Positions 8,881 through 17,337 of a stretch of DNA of 64,000 bases are shown here, one piece after another. The notes beneath the pieces are model-generated. The model saw only the letters and a list, made by a program, of their open reading frames with translations. It was not told the origin of the DNA and did not search any database. Each line of letters starts with the position of its first letter. The first letter of the stretch is position 1. The translations under genes were made by a program, and so were the position numbers. This stretch comes from Oleiagrimonas sp963747595 (lineage in GTDB: Bacteria; Pseudomonadota; Gammaproteobacteria; Xanthomonadales; Rhodanobacteraceae). The stretch lies in NCBI GenBank assembly GCA_963747595.1, contig CAVVFO010000003.1, positions 258,597-322,596 on the forward strand. Reading direction: 5' to 3'.

Positions 8881-9255
8881 AAGTTCACTCCCGTGGGATG
8901 GCCCTGAAAAAGGCCTTTGGAAAAACATGGAAAAGGCGCCTCACCCATGCCTGGACGGCATCAGGTACAATGGCTTACCCGCCATCGAGTGGGCCGGAAT
9001 GGAAAAGTCAAAGGATCGCCTTTGCGGCACGCGACCCATTCCAGCGCAACTCGACGCGCGTTTCAAGAGCGCCTCGCGGAGGCTCCGGCAGACTCTGCCG
9101 GATTCCCTGCCAGTGTGCCTCCGTAGACTCCAGACCGCGTTACGCGATGGATTCATTCGCGCCCCGCGGGTTCCCGCGCATGTGCTTTTCGGCGCGTTCA
9201 TTTCTTCAAGCCGGTGCCGCTTTTGCATGGCGAGCCGGCGTGGTTACCGATATCT
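8881..9255. other. Divergent intergenic region, trxA/rhlB
   Basis: This 375-base gene-free stretch must hold the promoters of trxA (leftward) and rhlB (rightward). A TACAAT -10-like hexamer lies at 8966-8971 on the plus strand, without a convincing -35 box. I see no RNA gene. Frames that run through it are arginine/serine rich and have no support. Confidence 0.5.
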
Positions 9256-11133
9256 ATGTCAGAACACGTACTCACCGATACCCTCTTCGAACAATTCGAG
9301 CTGCATCCGCGGCTGGCCCAGGGCCTGACCGACTGCGGTTTCGTGCGTTGCACGCCGATCCAGTCGCTGTCCCTGCCAGTGGCCCTCACCGGCCGCGACG
9401 TGGCCGGCCAGGCACAAACCGGAACCGGCAAGACCTGCGCCTTCCTGGTGGCGATGATGCAGCGCCTGCTGACCACGCCGGCGCAGGCCGACCGCCGCGA
9501 TACCGACCCGCGCGCCTTGATCATCGCGCCGACTCGAGAGCTCGCCATCCAGATCGAGAAGGACGCCCTCGCCATCGGCGGTCATACCGGGCTGCGCATG
9601 GCACTGATCTATGGGGGCGTGGATTACGAAAAGCAACGCCAGCAGCTGAAGGATGGCTGCGACATCATCATCGCCACGCCGGGACGTCTGCTGGATTACT
9701 ACAAGCAGCATATCTTCGCGCTGGACAGCGTGGACGTGATGATCATCGACGAAGCCGACCGCATGTTCGACCTCGGCTTCATCAAGGACGTGCGCTATAT
9801 CTTCCGCCGCCTGCCCGAGCGCGACCAGCGCCAGGTGCTGCTGTTCTCGGCCACGCTCAGCCACCGTGTGCTGGAGCTGGCCTATGAACACATGAACGAG
9901 GCCGAGAAGCTGGTGGTGGAAACCGACAACATCACCGCCGATCATGTACGCCAGGTGGTGATGTTCCCGGCCAGGGAGGAAAAGCTGCCGCTGCTGCTGA
10001 ACCTCATCGCCACGCACGAGCCGGAGCGCAGCATCATCTTTGCCAACACCAAGGCCTGCGTGGAGCGCGTCACCGACAGTCTCAAGCGCCACGGTCACAA
10101 GGTGGGCGCATTGTCCGGCGACGTTCCGCAGGTGAAGCGGCAGAAACTGCTGCAGCGCTTCAAGGACAGCCAGATCGACATGCTGGTGGCCACCGACGTG
10201 GCGGCGCGCGGCCTGCATATTCCTCACGTCAGTCACGTGTTCAACTACGATCTGCCGCAGGACGCCGAAGACTACGTGCACCGCATCGGGCGCACCGCGC
10301 GGCTGGGCGCCGAGGGCGATGCGATCAGCTTTGCCTGCGACAAATATGCCATGGGCCTGCCGGACATCGAGGAATACATCGAGCAGAAGATTCCGGTGCA
10401 GAGCATCGACCCGAAAATGCTGAAGATGCCCCGACCGCCAGCGCCCGCAGCGCCCCGTCCGCCTGCAGACGAGGATGCGTCAGAGCCGGCGCACGCGGGC
10501 GGGCAACCGGCCGCGAGCCAGGCCGATGCACACCATGCCGGTACCCCGACGAGCGCGCCGAAAAAGCGGCGGCGCACACGGGGCGGCCGTAACCGCAAGC
10601 AGGGCGACGTGCCTGCTGGCGACAATGCGCAGCACGGGTCCGCGCATCCGGAGCCGGCAAAAGCCGCACATGACGGCGATGCCCCGGAAGCGACAGTCGG
10701 CCGCGACAGCAGCCGTGCATCGACGGGAACGGTCCATGGCGCCTCCGAGGCCGCGGATGGCGCACCCCGCAAACGCCGTCGGCGTCGTGGCGGCCGCAAT
10801 CGAGGCGGCCAGCGCAAGCATGCCGGCGAAGGCGCGCCGGACAATCAGGCGCACGCCAGGCAGGGGCGTGCGGGCGCGGCGGACGACAAGCGCGCATCCG
10901 GCACCAAGGATGCATCCGCGCCGTCGCCGCGCAGCAACAGGTCCAGCGGCAGGACGGACGCGTCGCCGCCGCGGGATACGCGCAGGGCTGCAGGCAACGG
11001 CAAAAGTGTGGAGAAGCCGGCGCAGCGTCGCGAGCCGCCGCAGTCGGTGCGCGACAACGCCGCGGCATCGCCATCCCGGGGCCAGGGTGGCCTGCTCAAG
11101 CGCCTGGGCAAGGCGCTGTTCGGCGATCGTTGA
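9256..11133 (+). CDS. rhlB: ATP-dependent RNA helicase RhlB-like with arginine-rich C-terminal tail
   Basis: A 625-residue DEAD-box RNA helicase. The core (about residues 1-395) resembles xanthomonad RhlB, the helicase that unwinds structured mRNA for degradation. Motifs in order: Q motif (FVRCTPIQ), Walker A (AQTGTGKT), PTRELAIQ, DEAD (IIDEADRMFDLGF), SAT (LLFSATLSH), VATDVAARGLHI, and HRIGRTARLG. The remaining 230 residues are low complexity (Ala, Pro, Gly, Arg, Asp) with two similar basic patches, KKRRRTRGGRNRK and RKRRRRRGGRNRGG. The protein ends in a short hydrophobic/basic stretch (GLLKRLGKALFGDR). Tails like this bind RNA or degradosome partners in other helicases. The start at 9256 follows family N-termini, but its ribosome site is weak. 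It is divergent from trxA-rho. Confidence 0.92.
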   Translation: MSEHVLTDTLFEQFELHPRLAQGLTDCGFVRCTPIQSLSLPVALTGRDVAGQAQTGTGKTCAFLVAMMQRLLTTPAQADRRDTDPRALIIAPTRELAIQIEKDALAIGGHTGLRMALIYGGVDYEKQRQQLKDGCDIIIATPGRLLDYYKQHIFALDSVDVMIIDEADRMFDLGFIKDVRYIFRRLPERDQRQVLLFSATLSHRVLELAYEHMNEAEKLVVETDNITADHVRQVVMFPAREEKLPLLLNLIATHEPERSIIFANTKACVERVTDSLKRHGHKVGALSGDVPQVKRQKLLQRFKDSQIDMLVATDVAARGLHIPHVSHVFNYDLPQDAEDYVHRIGRTARLGAEGDAISFACDKYAMGLPDIEEYIEQKIPVQSIDPKMLKMPRPPAPAAPRPPADEDASEPAHAGGQPAASQADAHHAGTPTSAPKKRRRTRGGRNRKQGDVPAGDNAQHGSAHPEPAKAAHDGDAPEATVGRDSSRASTGTVHGASEAADGAPRKRRRRRGGRNRGGQRKHAGEGAPDNQAHARQGRAGAADDKRASGTKDASAPSPRSNRSSGRTDASPPRDTRRAAGNGKSVEKPAQRREPPQSVRDNAAASPSRGQGGLLKRLGKALFGDR

Positions 11134-11244
11134 GCGTCGTGCCGGTGCTCCTGAAGCCGGCATGACCATGCGGATGTCACGGTTGCTGGTATCGTCGGGC
11201 GCACGCGCTATCCTCGCGCCTGTTTTGAATACGCCAGTCATGCC

Positions 11245-11922
11245 GTGATCCGATTCGACCAGGTCAGCAAACGCTATGTCACGGGACAGGATGCCCTGGT
11301 GCAACTGTCCTTCGACGTGGACGCCGGCGAGATGGTGTTTGTCACCGGACACTCCGGCGCCGGCAAGAGCACGCTGCTGAAGCTGCTGGCGCTGATGGAG
11401 CGCCCCAGTCACGGCACGGTGACGCTGGATGGACGCAATCTGGCGACGGTCGGGGCCCGGGGCATCCCCGCGGTGCGGCGCAAGGTCGGCATGGTGTTCC
11501 AGGATCATCGCCTGCTGACCGATCGCAGCGTGTTCGCCAATGTGGAGCTGCCGCTGGTGATCGCCGGTATCGCGCCGGCCGAACGTGCCCGGCGGGTGCG
11601 CGCCGCATTGGAAAAGGTGGGTCTTCTCAAATACGAGAAACAGTGGCCGGTGGCCCTGTCCACCGGCGAGCAGCAGCGTGTCGGCATCGCCCGCGCGCTG
11701 GTTGCCAAACCGCCATTGATCATTGCCGACGAGCCGACGGGCAACCTCGATCCGCAGCTGGCCGTGAACATCATGGCATTGTTCGGCGAATTCCAGCAGG
11801 TTGGCACCACGGTGCTGATCGCCAGCCATGACCTGATGCTGATCAAGCGCATGAAAAAACGCGTGATCGTGCTGGATCATGGCCGGCTGGTGGATGATGT
11901 GGCCGCCACGGAGGTGGTGTGA
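11245..11922 (+). CDS. ftsE: Cell-division ABC transporter ATP-binding protein FtsE
   Basis: A 225-residue ATPase that pairs with FtsX at the division septum and controls peptidoglycan hydrolase activity through periplasmic activators. Walker A is GHSGAGKST at about residue 36. The signature is LSTGEQQRVGIARAL, with Thr in the second Gly position as in many FtsE proteins. Walker B is LIIADEPTGNLD, with the switch His in IASHD. The start is GTG at 11245. Its stop codon shares one base with the ftsX ATG, so the pair is translationally coupled. It is the first gene of a four-gene overlapping operon. Confidence 0.96.
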   Translation: MIRFDQVSKRYVTGQDALVQLSFDVDAGEMVFVTGHSGAGKSTLLKLLALMERPSHGTVTLDGRNLATVGARGIPAVRRKVGMVFQDHRLLTDRSVFANVELPLVIAGIAPAERARRVRAALEKVGLLKYEKQWPVALSTGEQQRVGIARALVAKPPLIIADEPTGNLDPQLAVNIMALFGEFQQVGTTVLIASHDLMLIKRMKKRVIVLDHGRLVDDVAATEVV

Positions 11923-12890
11923 TGCCGCGCCGCAAACATCCGCCGGATGCCGCCGTGCGCAGCGGCCGCGGGCGGCGCATGGGCGCCTGGCGCGAGCAGC
12001 ACGCCTGGTGTGCCGGTGCCAGCTTTCGACGTTTGCGCGCGCGACCGCTGGGCACGGCGTTGACGGTGGCGGTGATGGGCTTTGCGCTGGCACTGCCACT
12101 GGCGTTCTGGCTGCTGCTGGGCAACGTGCAGCAGCTGGGGCATTCGCTTAGCGACACCCAGGCAATCAGTGTGTTCATGCAGCCGGGCCTCTCCGCGGAC
12201 AAGGTGCACGCCACCGCGGATCAGGTGCGTCAGCGCGGGTCGGTGCGTGCGGTGACGGTGCGTACCCCTGAGCAGGGGCTGGCCGAGCTGTCGTCCATGC
12301 AGGGGTTCAGTGGGGCATTGCATGCGGTGGGCGACAATCCGCTGCCGTTCGTAGTGCTGGTACAGCCGCGTGACGGGTTGTCGCGGGCGGCCGGGCAGTC
12401 GCTGGTCAAGGCGTTGGCGGCGATGCCGCACGTAGATCAGGTGCAGGACGGTGGCGCCTGGCGGCAGCGGTTGCAGGCAATGCTGGACGTCGGATGGCGG
12501 GCCACCGTGCTGATGGCGGTGTTGATGGCGCTGGCGGCGTTGCTGGTCATCGGCAACAGCGTGCGCCTGGACATCCAGAGTCGCGCCGATGAGATCGCGG
12601 TATTGCAGCTGGTCGGCGCCAGCCGTTCATTCGTGCGCCGGCCGTATCTGTATGCAGGTCTCTGGTACGGTGCTGCCAGCGGTGTGGTGGCCTCGCTGCT
12701 GATCCTGCTGCTGGAAGCGGTGCTGGCCGGCCCGGTCGCGCATTTGACGCGCAGCTATAATGGACGTCTGCACATCGCCGGATTGTCGTGGGCCCTGTTG
12801 CTGGTGGTCCCGGTGCTGGCGGCGGCGCTTGGCTGGTTCGGGGCGCGGCTGGTCAGCGCGCGCCATCTGAGGAAAGCGACGTGGCAATGA
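11922..12890 (+). CDS. ftsX: Cell-division permease-like protein FtsX
   Basis: A 322-residue inner-membrane partner of FtsE. A basic cytoplasmic N-terminus is followed by TM1 (about 46-66), a periplasmic domain of about 130 residues, and three C-terminal helices. The cytoplasmic coupling segment is SVRLDIQSRADEIAVLQLVGAS, typical of FtsX. The start overlaps the ftsE stop by one base. The stop overlaps the next gene's start as ATGA at 12887-12890. The basic leader of about 40 residues before TM1 is longer than in E. coli but common in this order. Confidence 0.95.
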   Translation: MPRRKHPPDAAVRSGRGRRMGAWREQHAWCAGASFRRLRARPLGTALTVAVMGFALALPLAFWLLLGNVQQLGHSLSDTQAISVFMQPGLSADKVHATADQVRQRGSVRAVTVRTPEQGLAELSSMQGFSGALHAVGDNPLPFVVLVQPRDGLSRAAGQSLVKALAAMPHVDQVQDGGAWRQRLQAMLDVGWRATVLMAVLMALAALLVIGNSVRLDIQSRADEIAVLQLVGASRSFVRRPYLYAGLWYGAASGVVASLLILLLEAVLAGPVAHLTRSYNGRLHIAGLSWALLLVVPVLAAALGWFGARLVSARHLRKATWQ

Positions 12891-13774
12891 AACGCGAGAC
12901 CGGAGCGGGTGAATCCGAGAGTGGACCCATGAGCGCAAGCATCGGGCGGCATGTCGCCAGCGTGGCACCACGGGTGATGGTGGTGGATGGCTCCAGGGTG
13001 GTGCGGAAGTTGATCGAGCAGGTCCTGTTGGCCGAGCTTGCGGGCGTCGAAGTGATTGGCTGCGGCAGTGGCGAGGAGGCGCAGCGTGCCCTGCAGCGGG
13101 GCGTGGTGGATTTCGTCACCGTGGCGCTGCGCCTGCCGGACATGGACGGGCTGGAACTGGCGCACCATATTCGCACCTATGTCGCGCAGACCTACATTCC
13201 CGTGGTTGTGGTCTCCGGCGACGTGGAGGAACGCCTGCGCAATCGCGCCCTGGGTGACGATGTCACCGACTATTTCGACAAGTCGCTGGGCTTCAATGCG
13301 CTGGCCGAGTTCATCCGCGGCTACGTGCGCGAACCCGGCCTCGCCGAGGGCGAGGTGCTGTATATCGAGGACAGTCGCGTGGTGGCGCTGGCCACGCGGC
13401 GCATGATGGAGAAATACGGCCTGAGGGTGGTCCACGTGATCAGCGTGGAGGACGCGCTGCAGCACATGCGTGCACGCCGCGCCGGGGGCGCGAGGGTGGC
13501 CGACGTGGTGCTGACCGACGTCACGCTGAAGGGCGAGATGACCGGGGCGGACCTGCTGCGTCACGTGCGCGAGGAACTTGGTCTGGGCAAGGGGCGTCTC
13601 CCTGTGCTGGTCATGACCGGTGACGACAACGCGGAGAAACAGGCGCGCCTGATCCGGGCCGGCGCCAACGATCTGGTGGAAAAACCGGTGGATGAACGCC
13701 TGCTGGTGACCAAGCTGCTGTTCCAGTTGCGCGTGGCGCGTCAGCTGCGCGAACGGGAATGCGGCCATGGATAA
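12887..13774 (+). CDS. Tandem receiver-domain response regulator, first receiver degenerate
   Basis: A 295-residue protein made of two receiver (REC) domains and no output domain. REC1 (about 28-145) keeps one acidic-pocket residue (D34), Ser110 and Lys132, but has Ala80 where the phosphorylated Asp should be (FVTVALRLPDMDG). REC2 (about 155-285) looks functional: E161-D162, acceptor D211 in VVLTDV, T244 and K266 (VEKPVD). The start ATG overlaps the ftsX stop as ATGA, and its end overlaps ung by 8 bases, so it is embedded in the ftsEX operon. The partner kinase and target are unknown. It probably acts as a phospho-switch by protein contact, perhaps linked to division; that link is inference from position only. 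Confidence 0.88.
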   Translation: MKRETGAGESESGPMSASIGRHVASVAPRVMVVDGSRVVRKLIEQVLLAELAGVEVIGCGSGEEAQRALQRGVVDFVTVALRLPDMDGLELAHHIRTYVAQTYIPVVVVSGDVEERLRNRALGDDVTDYFDKSLGFNALAEFIRGYVREPGLAEGEVLYIEDSRVVALATRRMMEKYGLRVVHVISVEDALQHMRARRAGGARVADVVLTDVTLKGEMTGADLLRHVREELGLGKGRLPVLVMTGDDNAEKQARLIRAGANDLVEKPVDERLLVTKLLFQLRVARQLRERECGHG

Positions 13775-14486
13775 CGCCGATGGCGACCGGACCATCCAGC
13801 TGGAGCCATCCTGGAAGCAGCGTCTGCAGCATTGCTTCGAGGCGCCGCAGATGCAGGCCCTGCGCAGCTTCCTGGTCGACGAGAAGCGGGCCGGCAAGCG
13901 GATCTATCCGGCCGGGCGCAACATCTTCGCCGCTTTCGATCACACGCCCTTCGATCGGGTCAAGGTGGTGATCCTGGGTCAGGATCCATACCACGGTCCC
14001 GGACAGGCGCACGGGTTGTGCTTCTCCGTGCAGCCACAGGTGCCCGTGCCGCCCTCATTGAAGAATATCTTCAAGGAGATCCACGACGATCTGGGCCTGG
14101 CGCCGCCCGATCACGGCTGCCTGATCCCGTGGGCCGAGCGTGGCGTACTGCTGCTCAACACCGTGCTCACGGTCGAGCATGGACGAGCCGCATCGCATCG
14201 GGGCAAGGGGTGGGAAGGATTTACCGACGCCGCCATCCACGCCCTGAGCGAGGATCGCGACGACCTGGTGTTCCTGCTCTGGGGCAGCCATGCCGGCTCC
14301 AAGGCGCCGCTGATCGACGCACGCCGGCACACCATCCTGCGCGCACCGCATCCGTCGCCATTGTCGGCTCATCGCGGCTTTTTCGGCTGTGCCCACTTTT
14401 CCCGCGCCAATGACCACCTGCGCCACTGTGGCCGTGATCCCATCGATTGGTCGCTGCCATGCCGCACGGAGCTCGAGAGCGGCTGA
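13767..14486 (+). CDS. ung: Uracil-DNA glycosylase, family 1
   Basis: A 239-residue base-excision repair enzyme that removes uracil from DNA. The water-activating motif G-Q-D-P-Y-H lies near residue 71. The family-1 segments LLLNTVLTVE and WGSHA follow, and the leucine-loop motif H-P-S-P-L-S-A-H-R-G-F holds the catalytic His. It overlaps the response regulator by 8 bases and is the last gene of the ftsEX operon. Length is normal for the family. Confidence 0.97.
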   Translation: MDNADGDRTIQLEPSWKQRLQHCFEAPQMQALRSFLVDEKRAGKRIYPAGRNIFAAFDHTPFDRVKVVILGQDPYHGPGQAHGLCFSVQPQVPVPPSLKNIFKEIHDDLGLAPPDHGCLIPWAERGVLLLNTVLTVEHGRAASHRGKGWEGFTDAAIHALSEDRDDLVFLLWGSHAGSKAPLIDARRHTILRAPHPSPLSAHRGFFGCAHFSRANDHLRHCGRDPIDWSLPCRTELESG

Positions 14487-14651
14487 TTGCGGGACAGCAG
14501 CTCTTTGCCACACGCCGACGGAGCATCGGAGATCTGACGGTCGCATGCCGGGTGGTGAATGCGCGTCCTGGCCTCGCGGAGGTGGGTGCGGATCGGCGCT
14601 CGCCGGGGGAGTTGATACCGACCAGCGGATGAACGGCATGCGGAGCCTCGA

Positions 14652-14680
14652 TTGCTTCCCCAGGCTATTTTTTGTACTAT
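14652..14680 (+). promoter_or_regulatory. Sigma70-type promoter upstream of rpoH, overlapped by a palindrome
   Basis: TTGCTT (14652-14657) and TACTAT (14675-14680) are spaced by 17 bases, about 95 bases before the rpoH ATG. The palindrome TGTACT-ATGC-AGTACA (14673-14688) covers the -10 box and the predicted start point, as a repressor operator would. The binding protein is unknown. Confidence 0.6.
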
Positions 14681-14719
14681 GCAGTACATATATAGGGCGC
14701 CGGAACTAATCGCGACGCC

Positions 14720-14747
14720 AGCACTCCAAACATGCGAGTGCTAAAAT
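14720..14747 (+). promoter_or_regulatory. CIRCE operator (HrcA site) over an extended -10 promoter of rpoH
   Basis: AGCACTC (14720-14726), 9 bases, GAGTGCT (14736-14742), AA. This matches the CIRCE consensus TTAGCACTC-N9-GAGTGCTAA except that the leading TT is CC. The right arm overlaps TGCTAAAAT (14739-14747), an extended -10 box that would start RNA about 20 bases before the rpoH ATG. HrcA bound here should block that promoter. HrcA itself is not in the window. Confidence 0.75.
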
Positions 14748-14775
14748 ACGAATTCGCCAAGAGGTGCACAAGTCC

Positions 14776-15636
<861 letters not shown>

Positions 15637-15670
15637 CAGGCTCCGCTGCAAACGTAGACAAGGCAAACAG

Positions 15671-15700
15671 AAACGGCTCCCATCGCGGAGCCGTTTTTTT
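15671..15700 (+). terminator. Rho-independent terminator of rpoH
   Basis: AAACGGCTCC (15671-15680), a 6-base loop, GGAGCCGTTT (15687-15696), then a continuous T run. A perfect 10-bp stem. Confidence 0.95.
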
Positions 15701-16205
15701 GTACCTTTTTCACATGAAAGCCCCGCAACCCGTCTTCAGCGCACACTGCAGCCATCATCGCGGAGTCTCTCTGCGCATGGTGGTGGTGCGGCGATACCGA
15801 CCACCTGTGACCTGCATGCAGGGGCATTCGGGCAGGCACATGGCGCGGCGGGCTTTGGCCTCCAATCGCCAAGCCGCGACGACGGTCAACCCCGTGGCGC
15901 GCCACCGCCCGCAATCCTCATGGCGGGCGACAGCGAACCGTCGTACCCGACCAGTAAGCCGAGATGCCGGCGTTCAGGCATCAAGACCCGCCGGGGTCGT
16001 GAGCGCCAGTCCAGGCGGAGATCCGCGGCGCGAATGCTGTACCTGCCGGCAAGCGGGCCACGGCGGACACCTCGGTGCCCTGGATGGGGAGGCCGAGAGC
16101 CGGAGTTGCTGGACCATTTGCTCCCCCCCGACTATCTAGTCACCCGCACGCCCCAACCACGGGGCCGCGATCAGGCGGGGATGCAAAGCAGAGGCTTTCT
16201 TCGGC
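15701..16205. other. Long intergenic region with no recognised gene
   Basis: About 505 bases between the rpoH terminator and the end of tal. Both flanking genes point into it. Open frames of up to 146 codons exist, but their products are Arg/Pro/His rich and have no ribosome site or recognisable domain. I looked for tmRNA, 6S, RNase P, tRNA and cobalamin-riboswitch features on both strands and found none. It may be a decayed gene or an unrecognised RNA. Confidence 0.5.
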
Positions 16206-17159
16206 TCAGAACCGCTGATCCAGCATCTTTTCCAGCTTCACCTGGTCGGCGGCAAAACGACGGATGCCCTCGGCCAGTTTCTCGGTGGCCATGGCATCTT
16301 CATTGTGCCCCCAGCGGAAGCTTTTCTCGTCGATCTTTTCCGGCAGCGGCTCGCTCTTGCCCGTATCTTCGAGTTCGCGCGTGAGCGCGTTGTCGTTGTT
16401 GTCCAGCTCTTCCAGAAGGTCCGGGCTGATAGTCAGCCGATCGCAGCCGGCCAGGGCCTGGATCTGGCCGATGTTGCGGAAACTGGCGCCCATGATGACG
16501 GTCTCGAAGCCGTGCTTCTTGTACCAGTCGTAGATCTTCTTCACCGATTTCACACCCGGGTCGGTATGCGGATCAAAACTGCGGTTGTCCGTATGCGCCA
16601 CGTACCAGTCCATGATGCGGCCGACGAACGGCGAGACCAGGAAGACGCCGGCCTCGGCCGAGGCGACGGCCTGCTCGAACGAGAACAGCAGTGTCATGTT
16701 GCAGTCGATGCCCTGCTGGGTGAGGTGCTCCGCCGCGCGGATACCTTCCCAGGTGGACGCGACCTTGATGAGAATGCGGTCGCGCTCGACTCCGGCGTCT
16801 TCGTACATGGCGACCAGGCGTTCGGCCTTGCCGATGGTGGCCTGGGTGTCGAAGGACAACCGCGCGTCGACCTCGGTGGAAACGCGGCCGGGAATCAGCT
16901 CCAGGATCTTGCATCCGGCGTCCACGATCAGCTTGTCGCAAGCGTCCACGATCTGCTGCGGACGATTGCCGCTCTGCTCCCTGGCCCACGCGATGGCACT
17001 CTTGATCAGCGGCGCGTAGGCATCACTCTCGGTGGCCTTGAGCAGCAGCGACGGATTGGTGGTGGAGTCGACGGGTTTGTACTTGGCGATAGCATCCAGG
17101 TCGCCGGTATCGGCGACCACGGTGGTCATTTTGCGCAATTGTTCGAGCTGGGAAGCCAT
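16206..17159 (-). CDS. tal: Transaldolase
   Basis: A 317-residue enzyme of the non-oxidative pentose phosphate pathway, moving a dihydroxyacetone unit between sedoheptulose 7-phosphate and glyceraldehyde 3-phosphate. The Schiff-base lysine is K132 in RILIKVASTWEG, the same number as in E. coli TalB. VDSTTNPSLLLKA near the N-terminus is the family signature. I chose the ATG at 17159 with GAGGAC upstream. The frame stays open to 17687, but that extension overlaps the 3' end of priA and is basic and Ser/Pro/Arg rich, unlike protein. It lies downstream of priA on the same strand. Confidence 0.96.
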   Translation of the reverse strand: MASQLEQLRKMTTVVADTGDLDAIAKYKPVDSTTNPSLLLKATESDAYAPLIKSAIAWAREQSGNRPQQIVDACDKLIVDAGCKILELIPGRVSTEVDARLSFDTQATIGKAERLVAMYEDAGVERDRILIKVASTWEGIRAAEHLTQQGIDCNMTLLFSFEQAVASAEAGVFLVSPFVGRIMDWYVAHTDNRSFDPHTDPGVKSVKKIYDWYKKHGFETVIMGASFRNIGQIQALAGCDRLTISPDLLEELDNNDNALTRELEDTGKSEPLPEKIDEKSFRWGHNEDAMATEKLAEGIRRFAADQVKLEKMLDQRF

Positions 17160-17337
17160 GGTGAGTCCTCGTGATGTCAGAGCATATTGTCGGCGCGCCG
17201 ACAGGTGCAGCCAAATGGTCCGTTGCGATAGGTTAAGCCAGCCGATGGCGGATGGATACGCGGGGACAGGGGCGGATGCGCAATCCAGGCAGACGGCGAA
17301 TGATCGCAGTTCTCGTGTTAGCGCCGTGTGTGGGCGG

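Noticed and set aside
14673..14688. LexA (SOS) box at the rpoH promoter
   Set aside because: The palindrome does not match the CTGT-N8-ACAG form or the xanthomonad TTAGTA-type LexA site.
15701..16205. Cobalamin riboswitch, 6S RNA, tmRNA or RNase P RNA in the rpoH-tal gap
   Set aside because: None of the conserved core sequences of these RNAs could be found on either strand.
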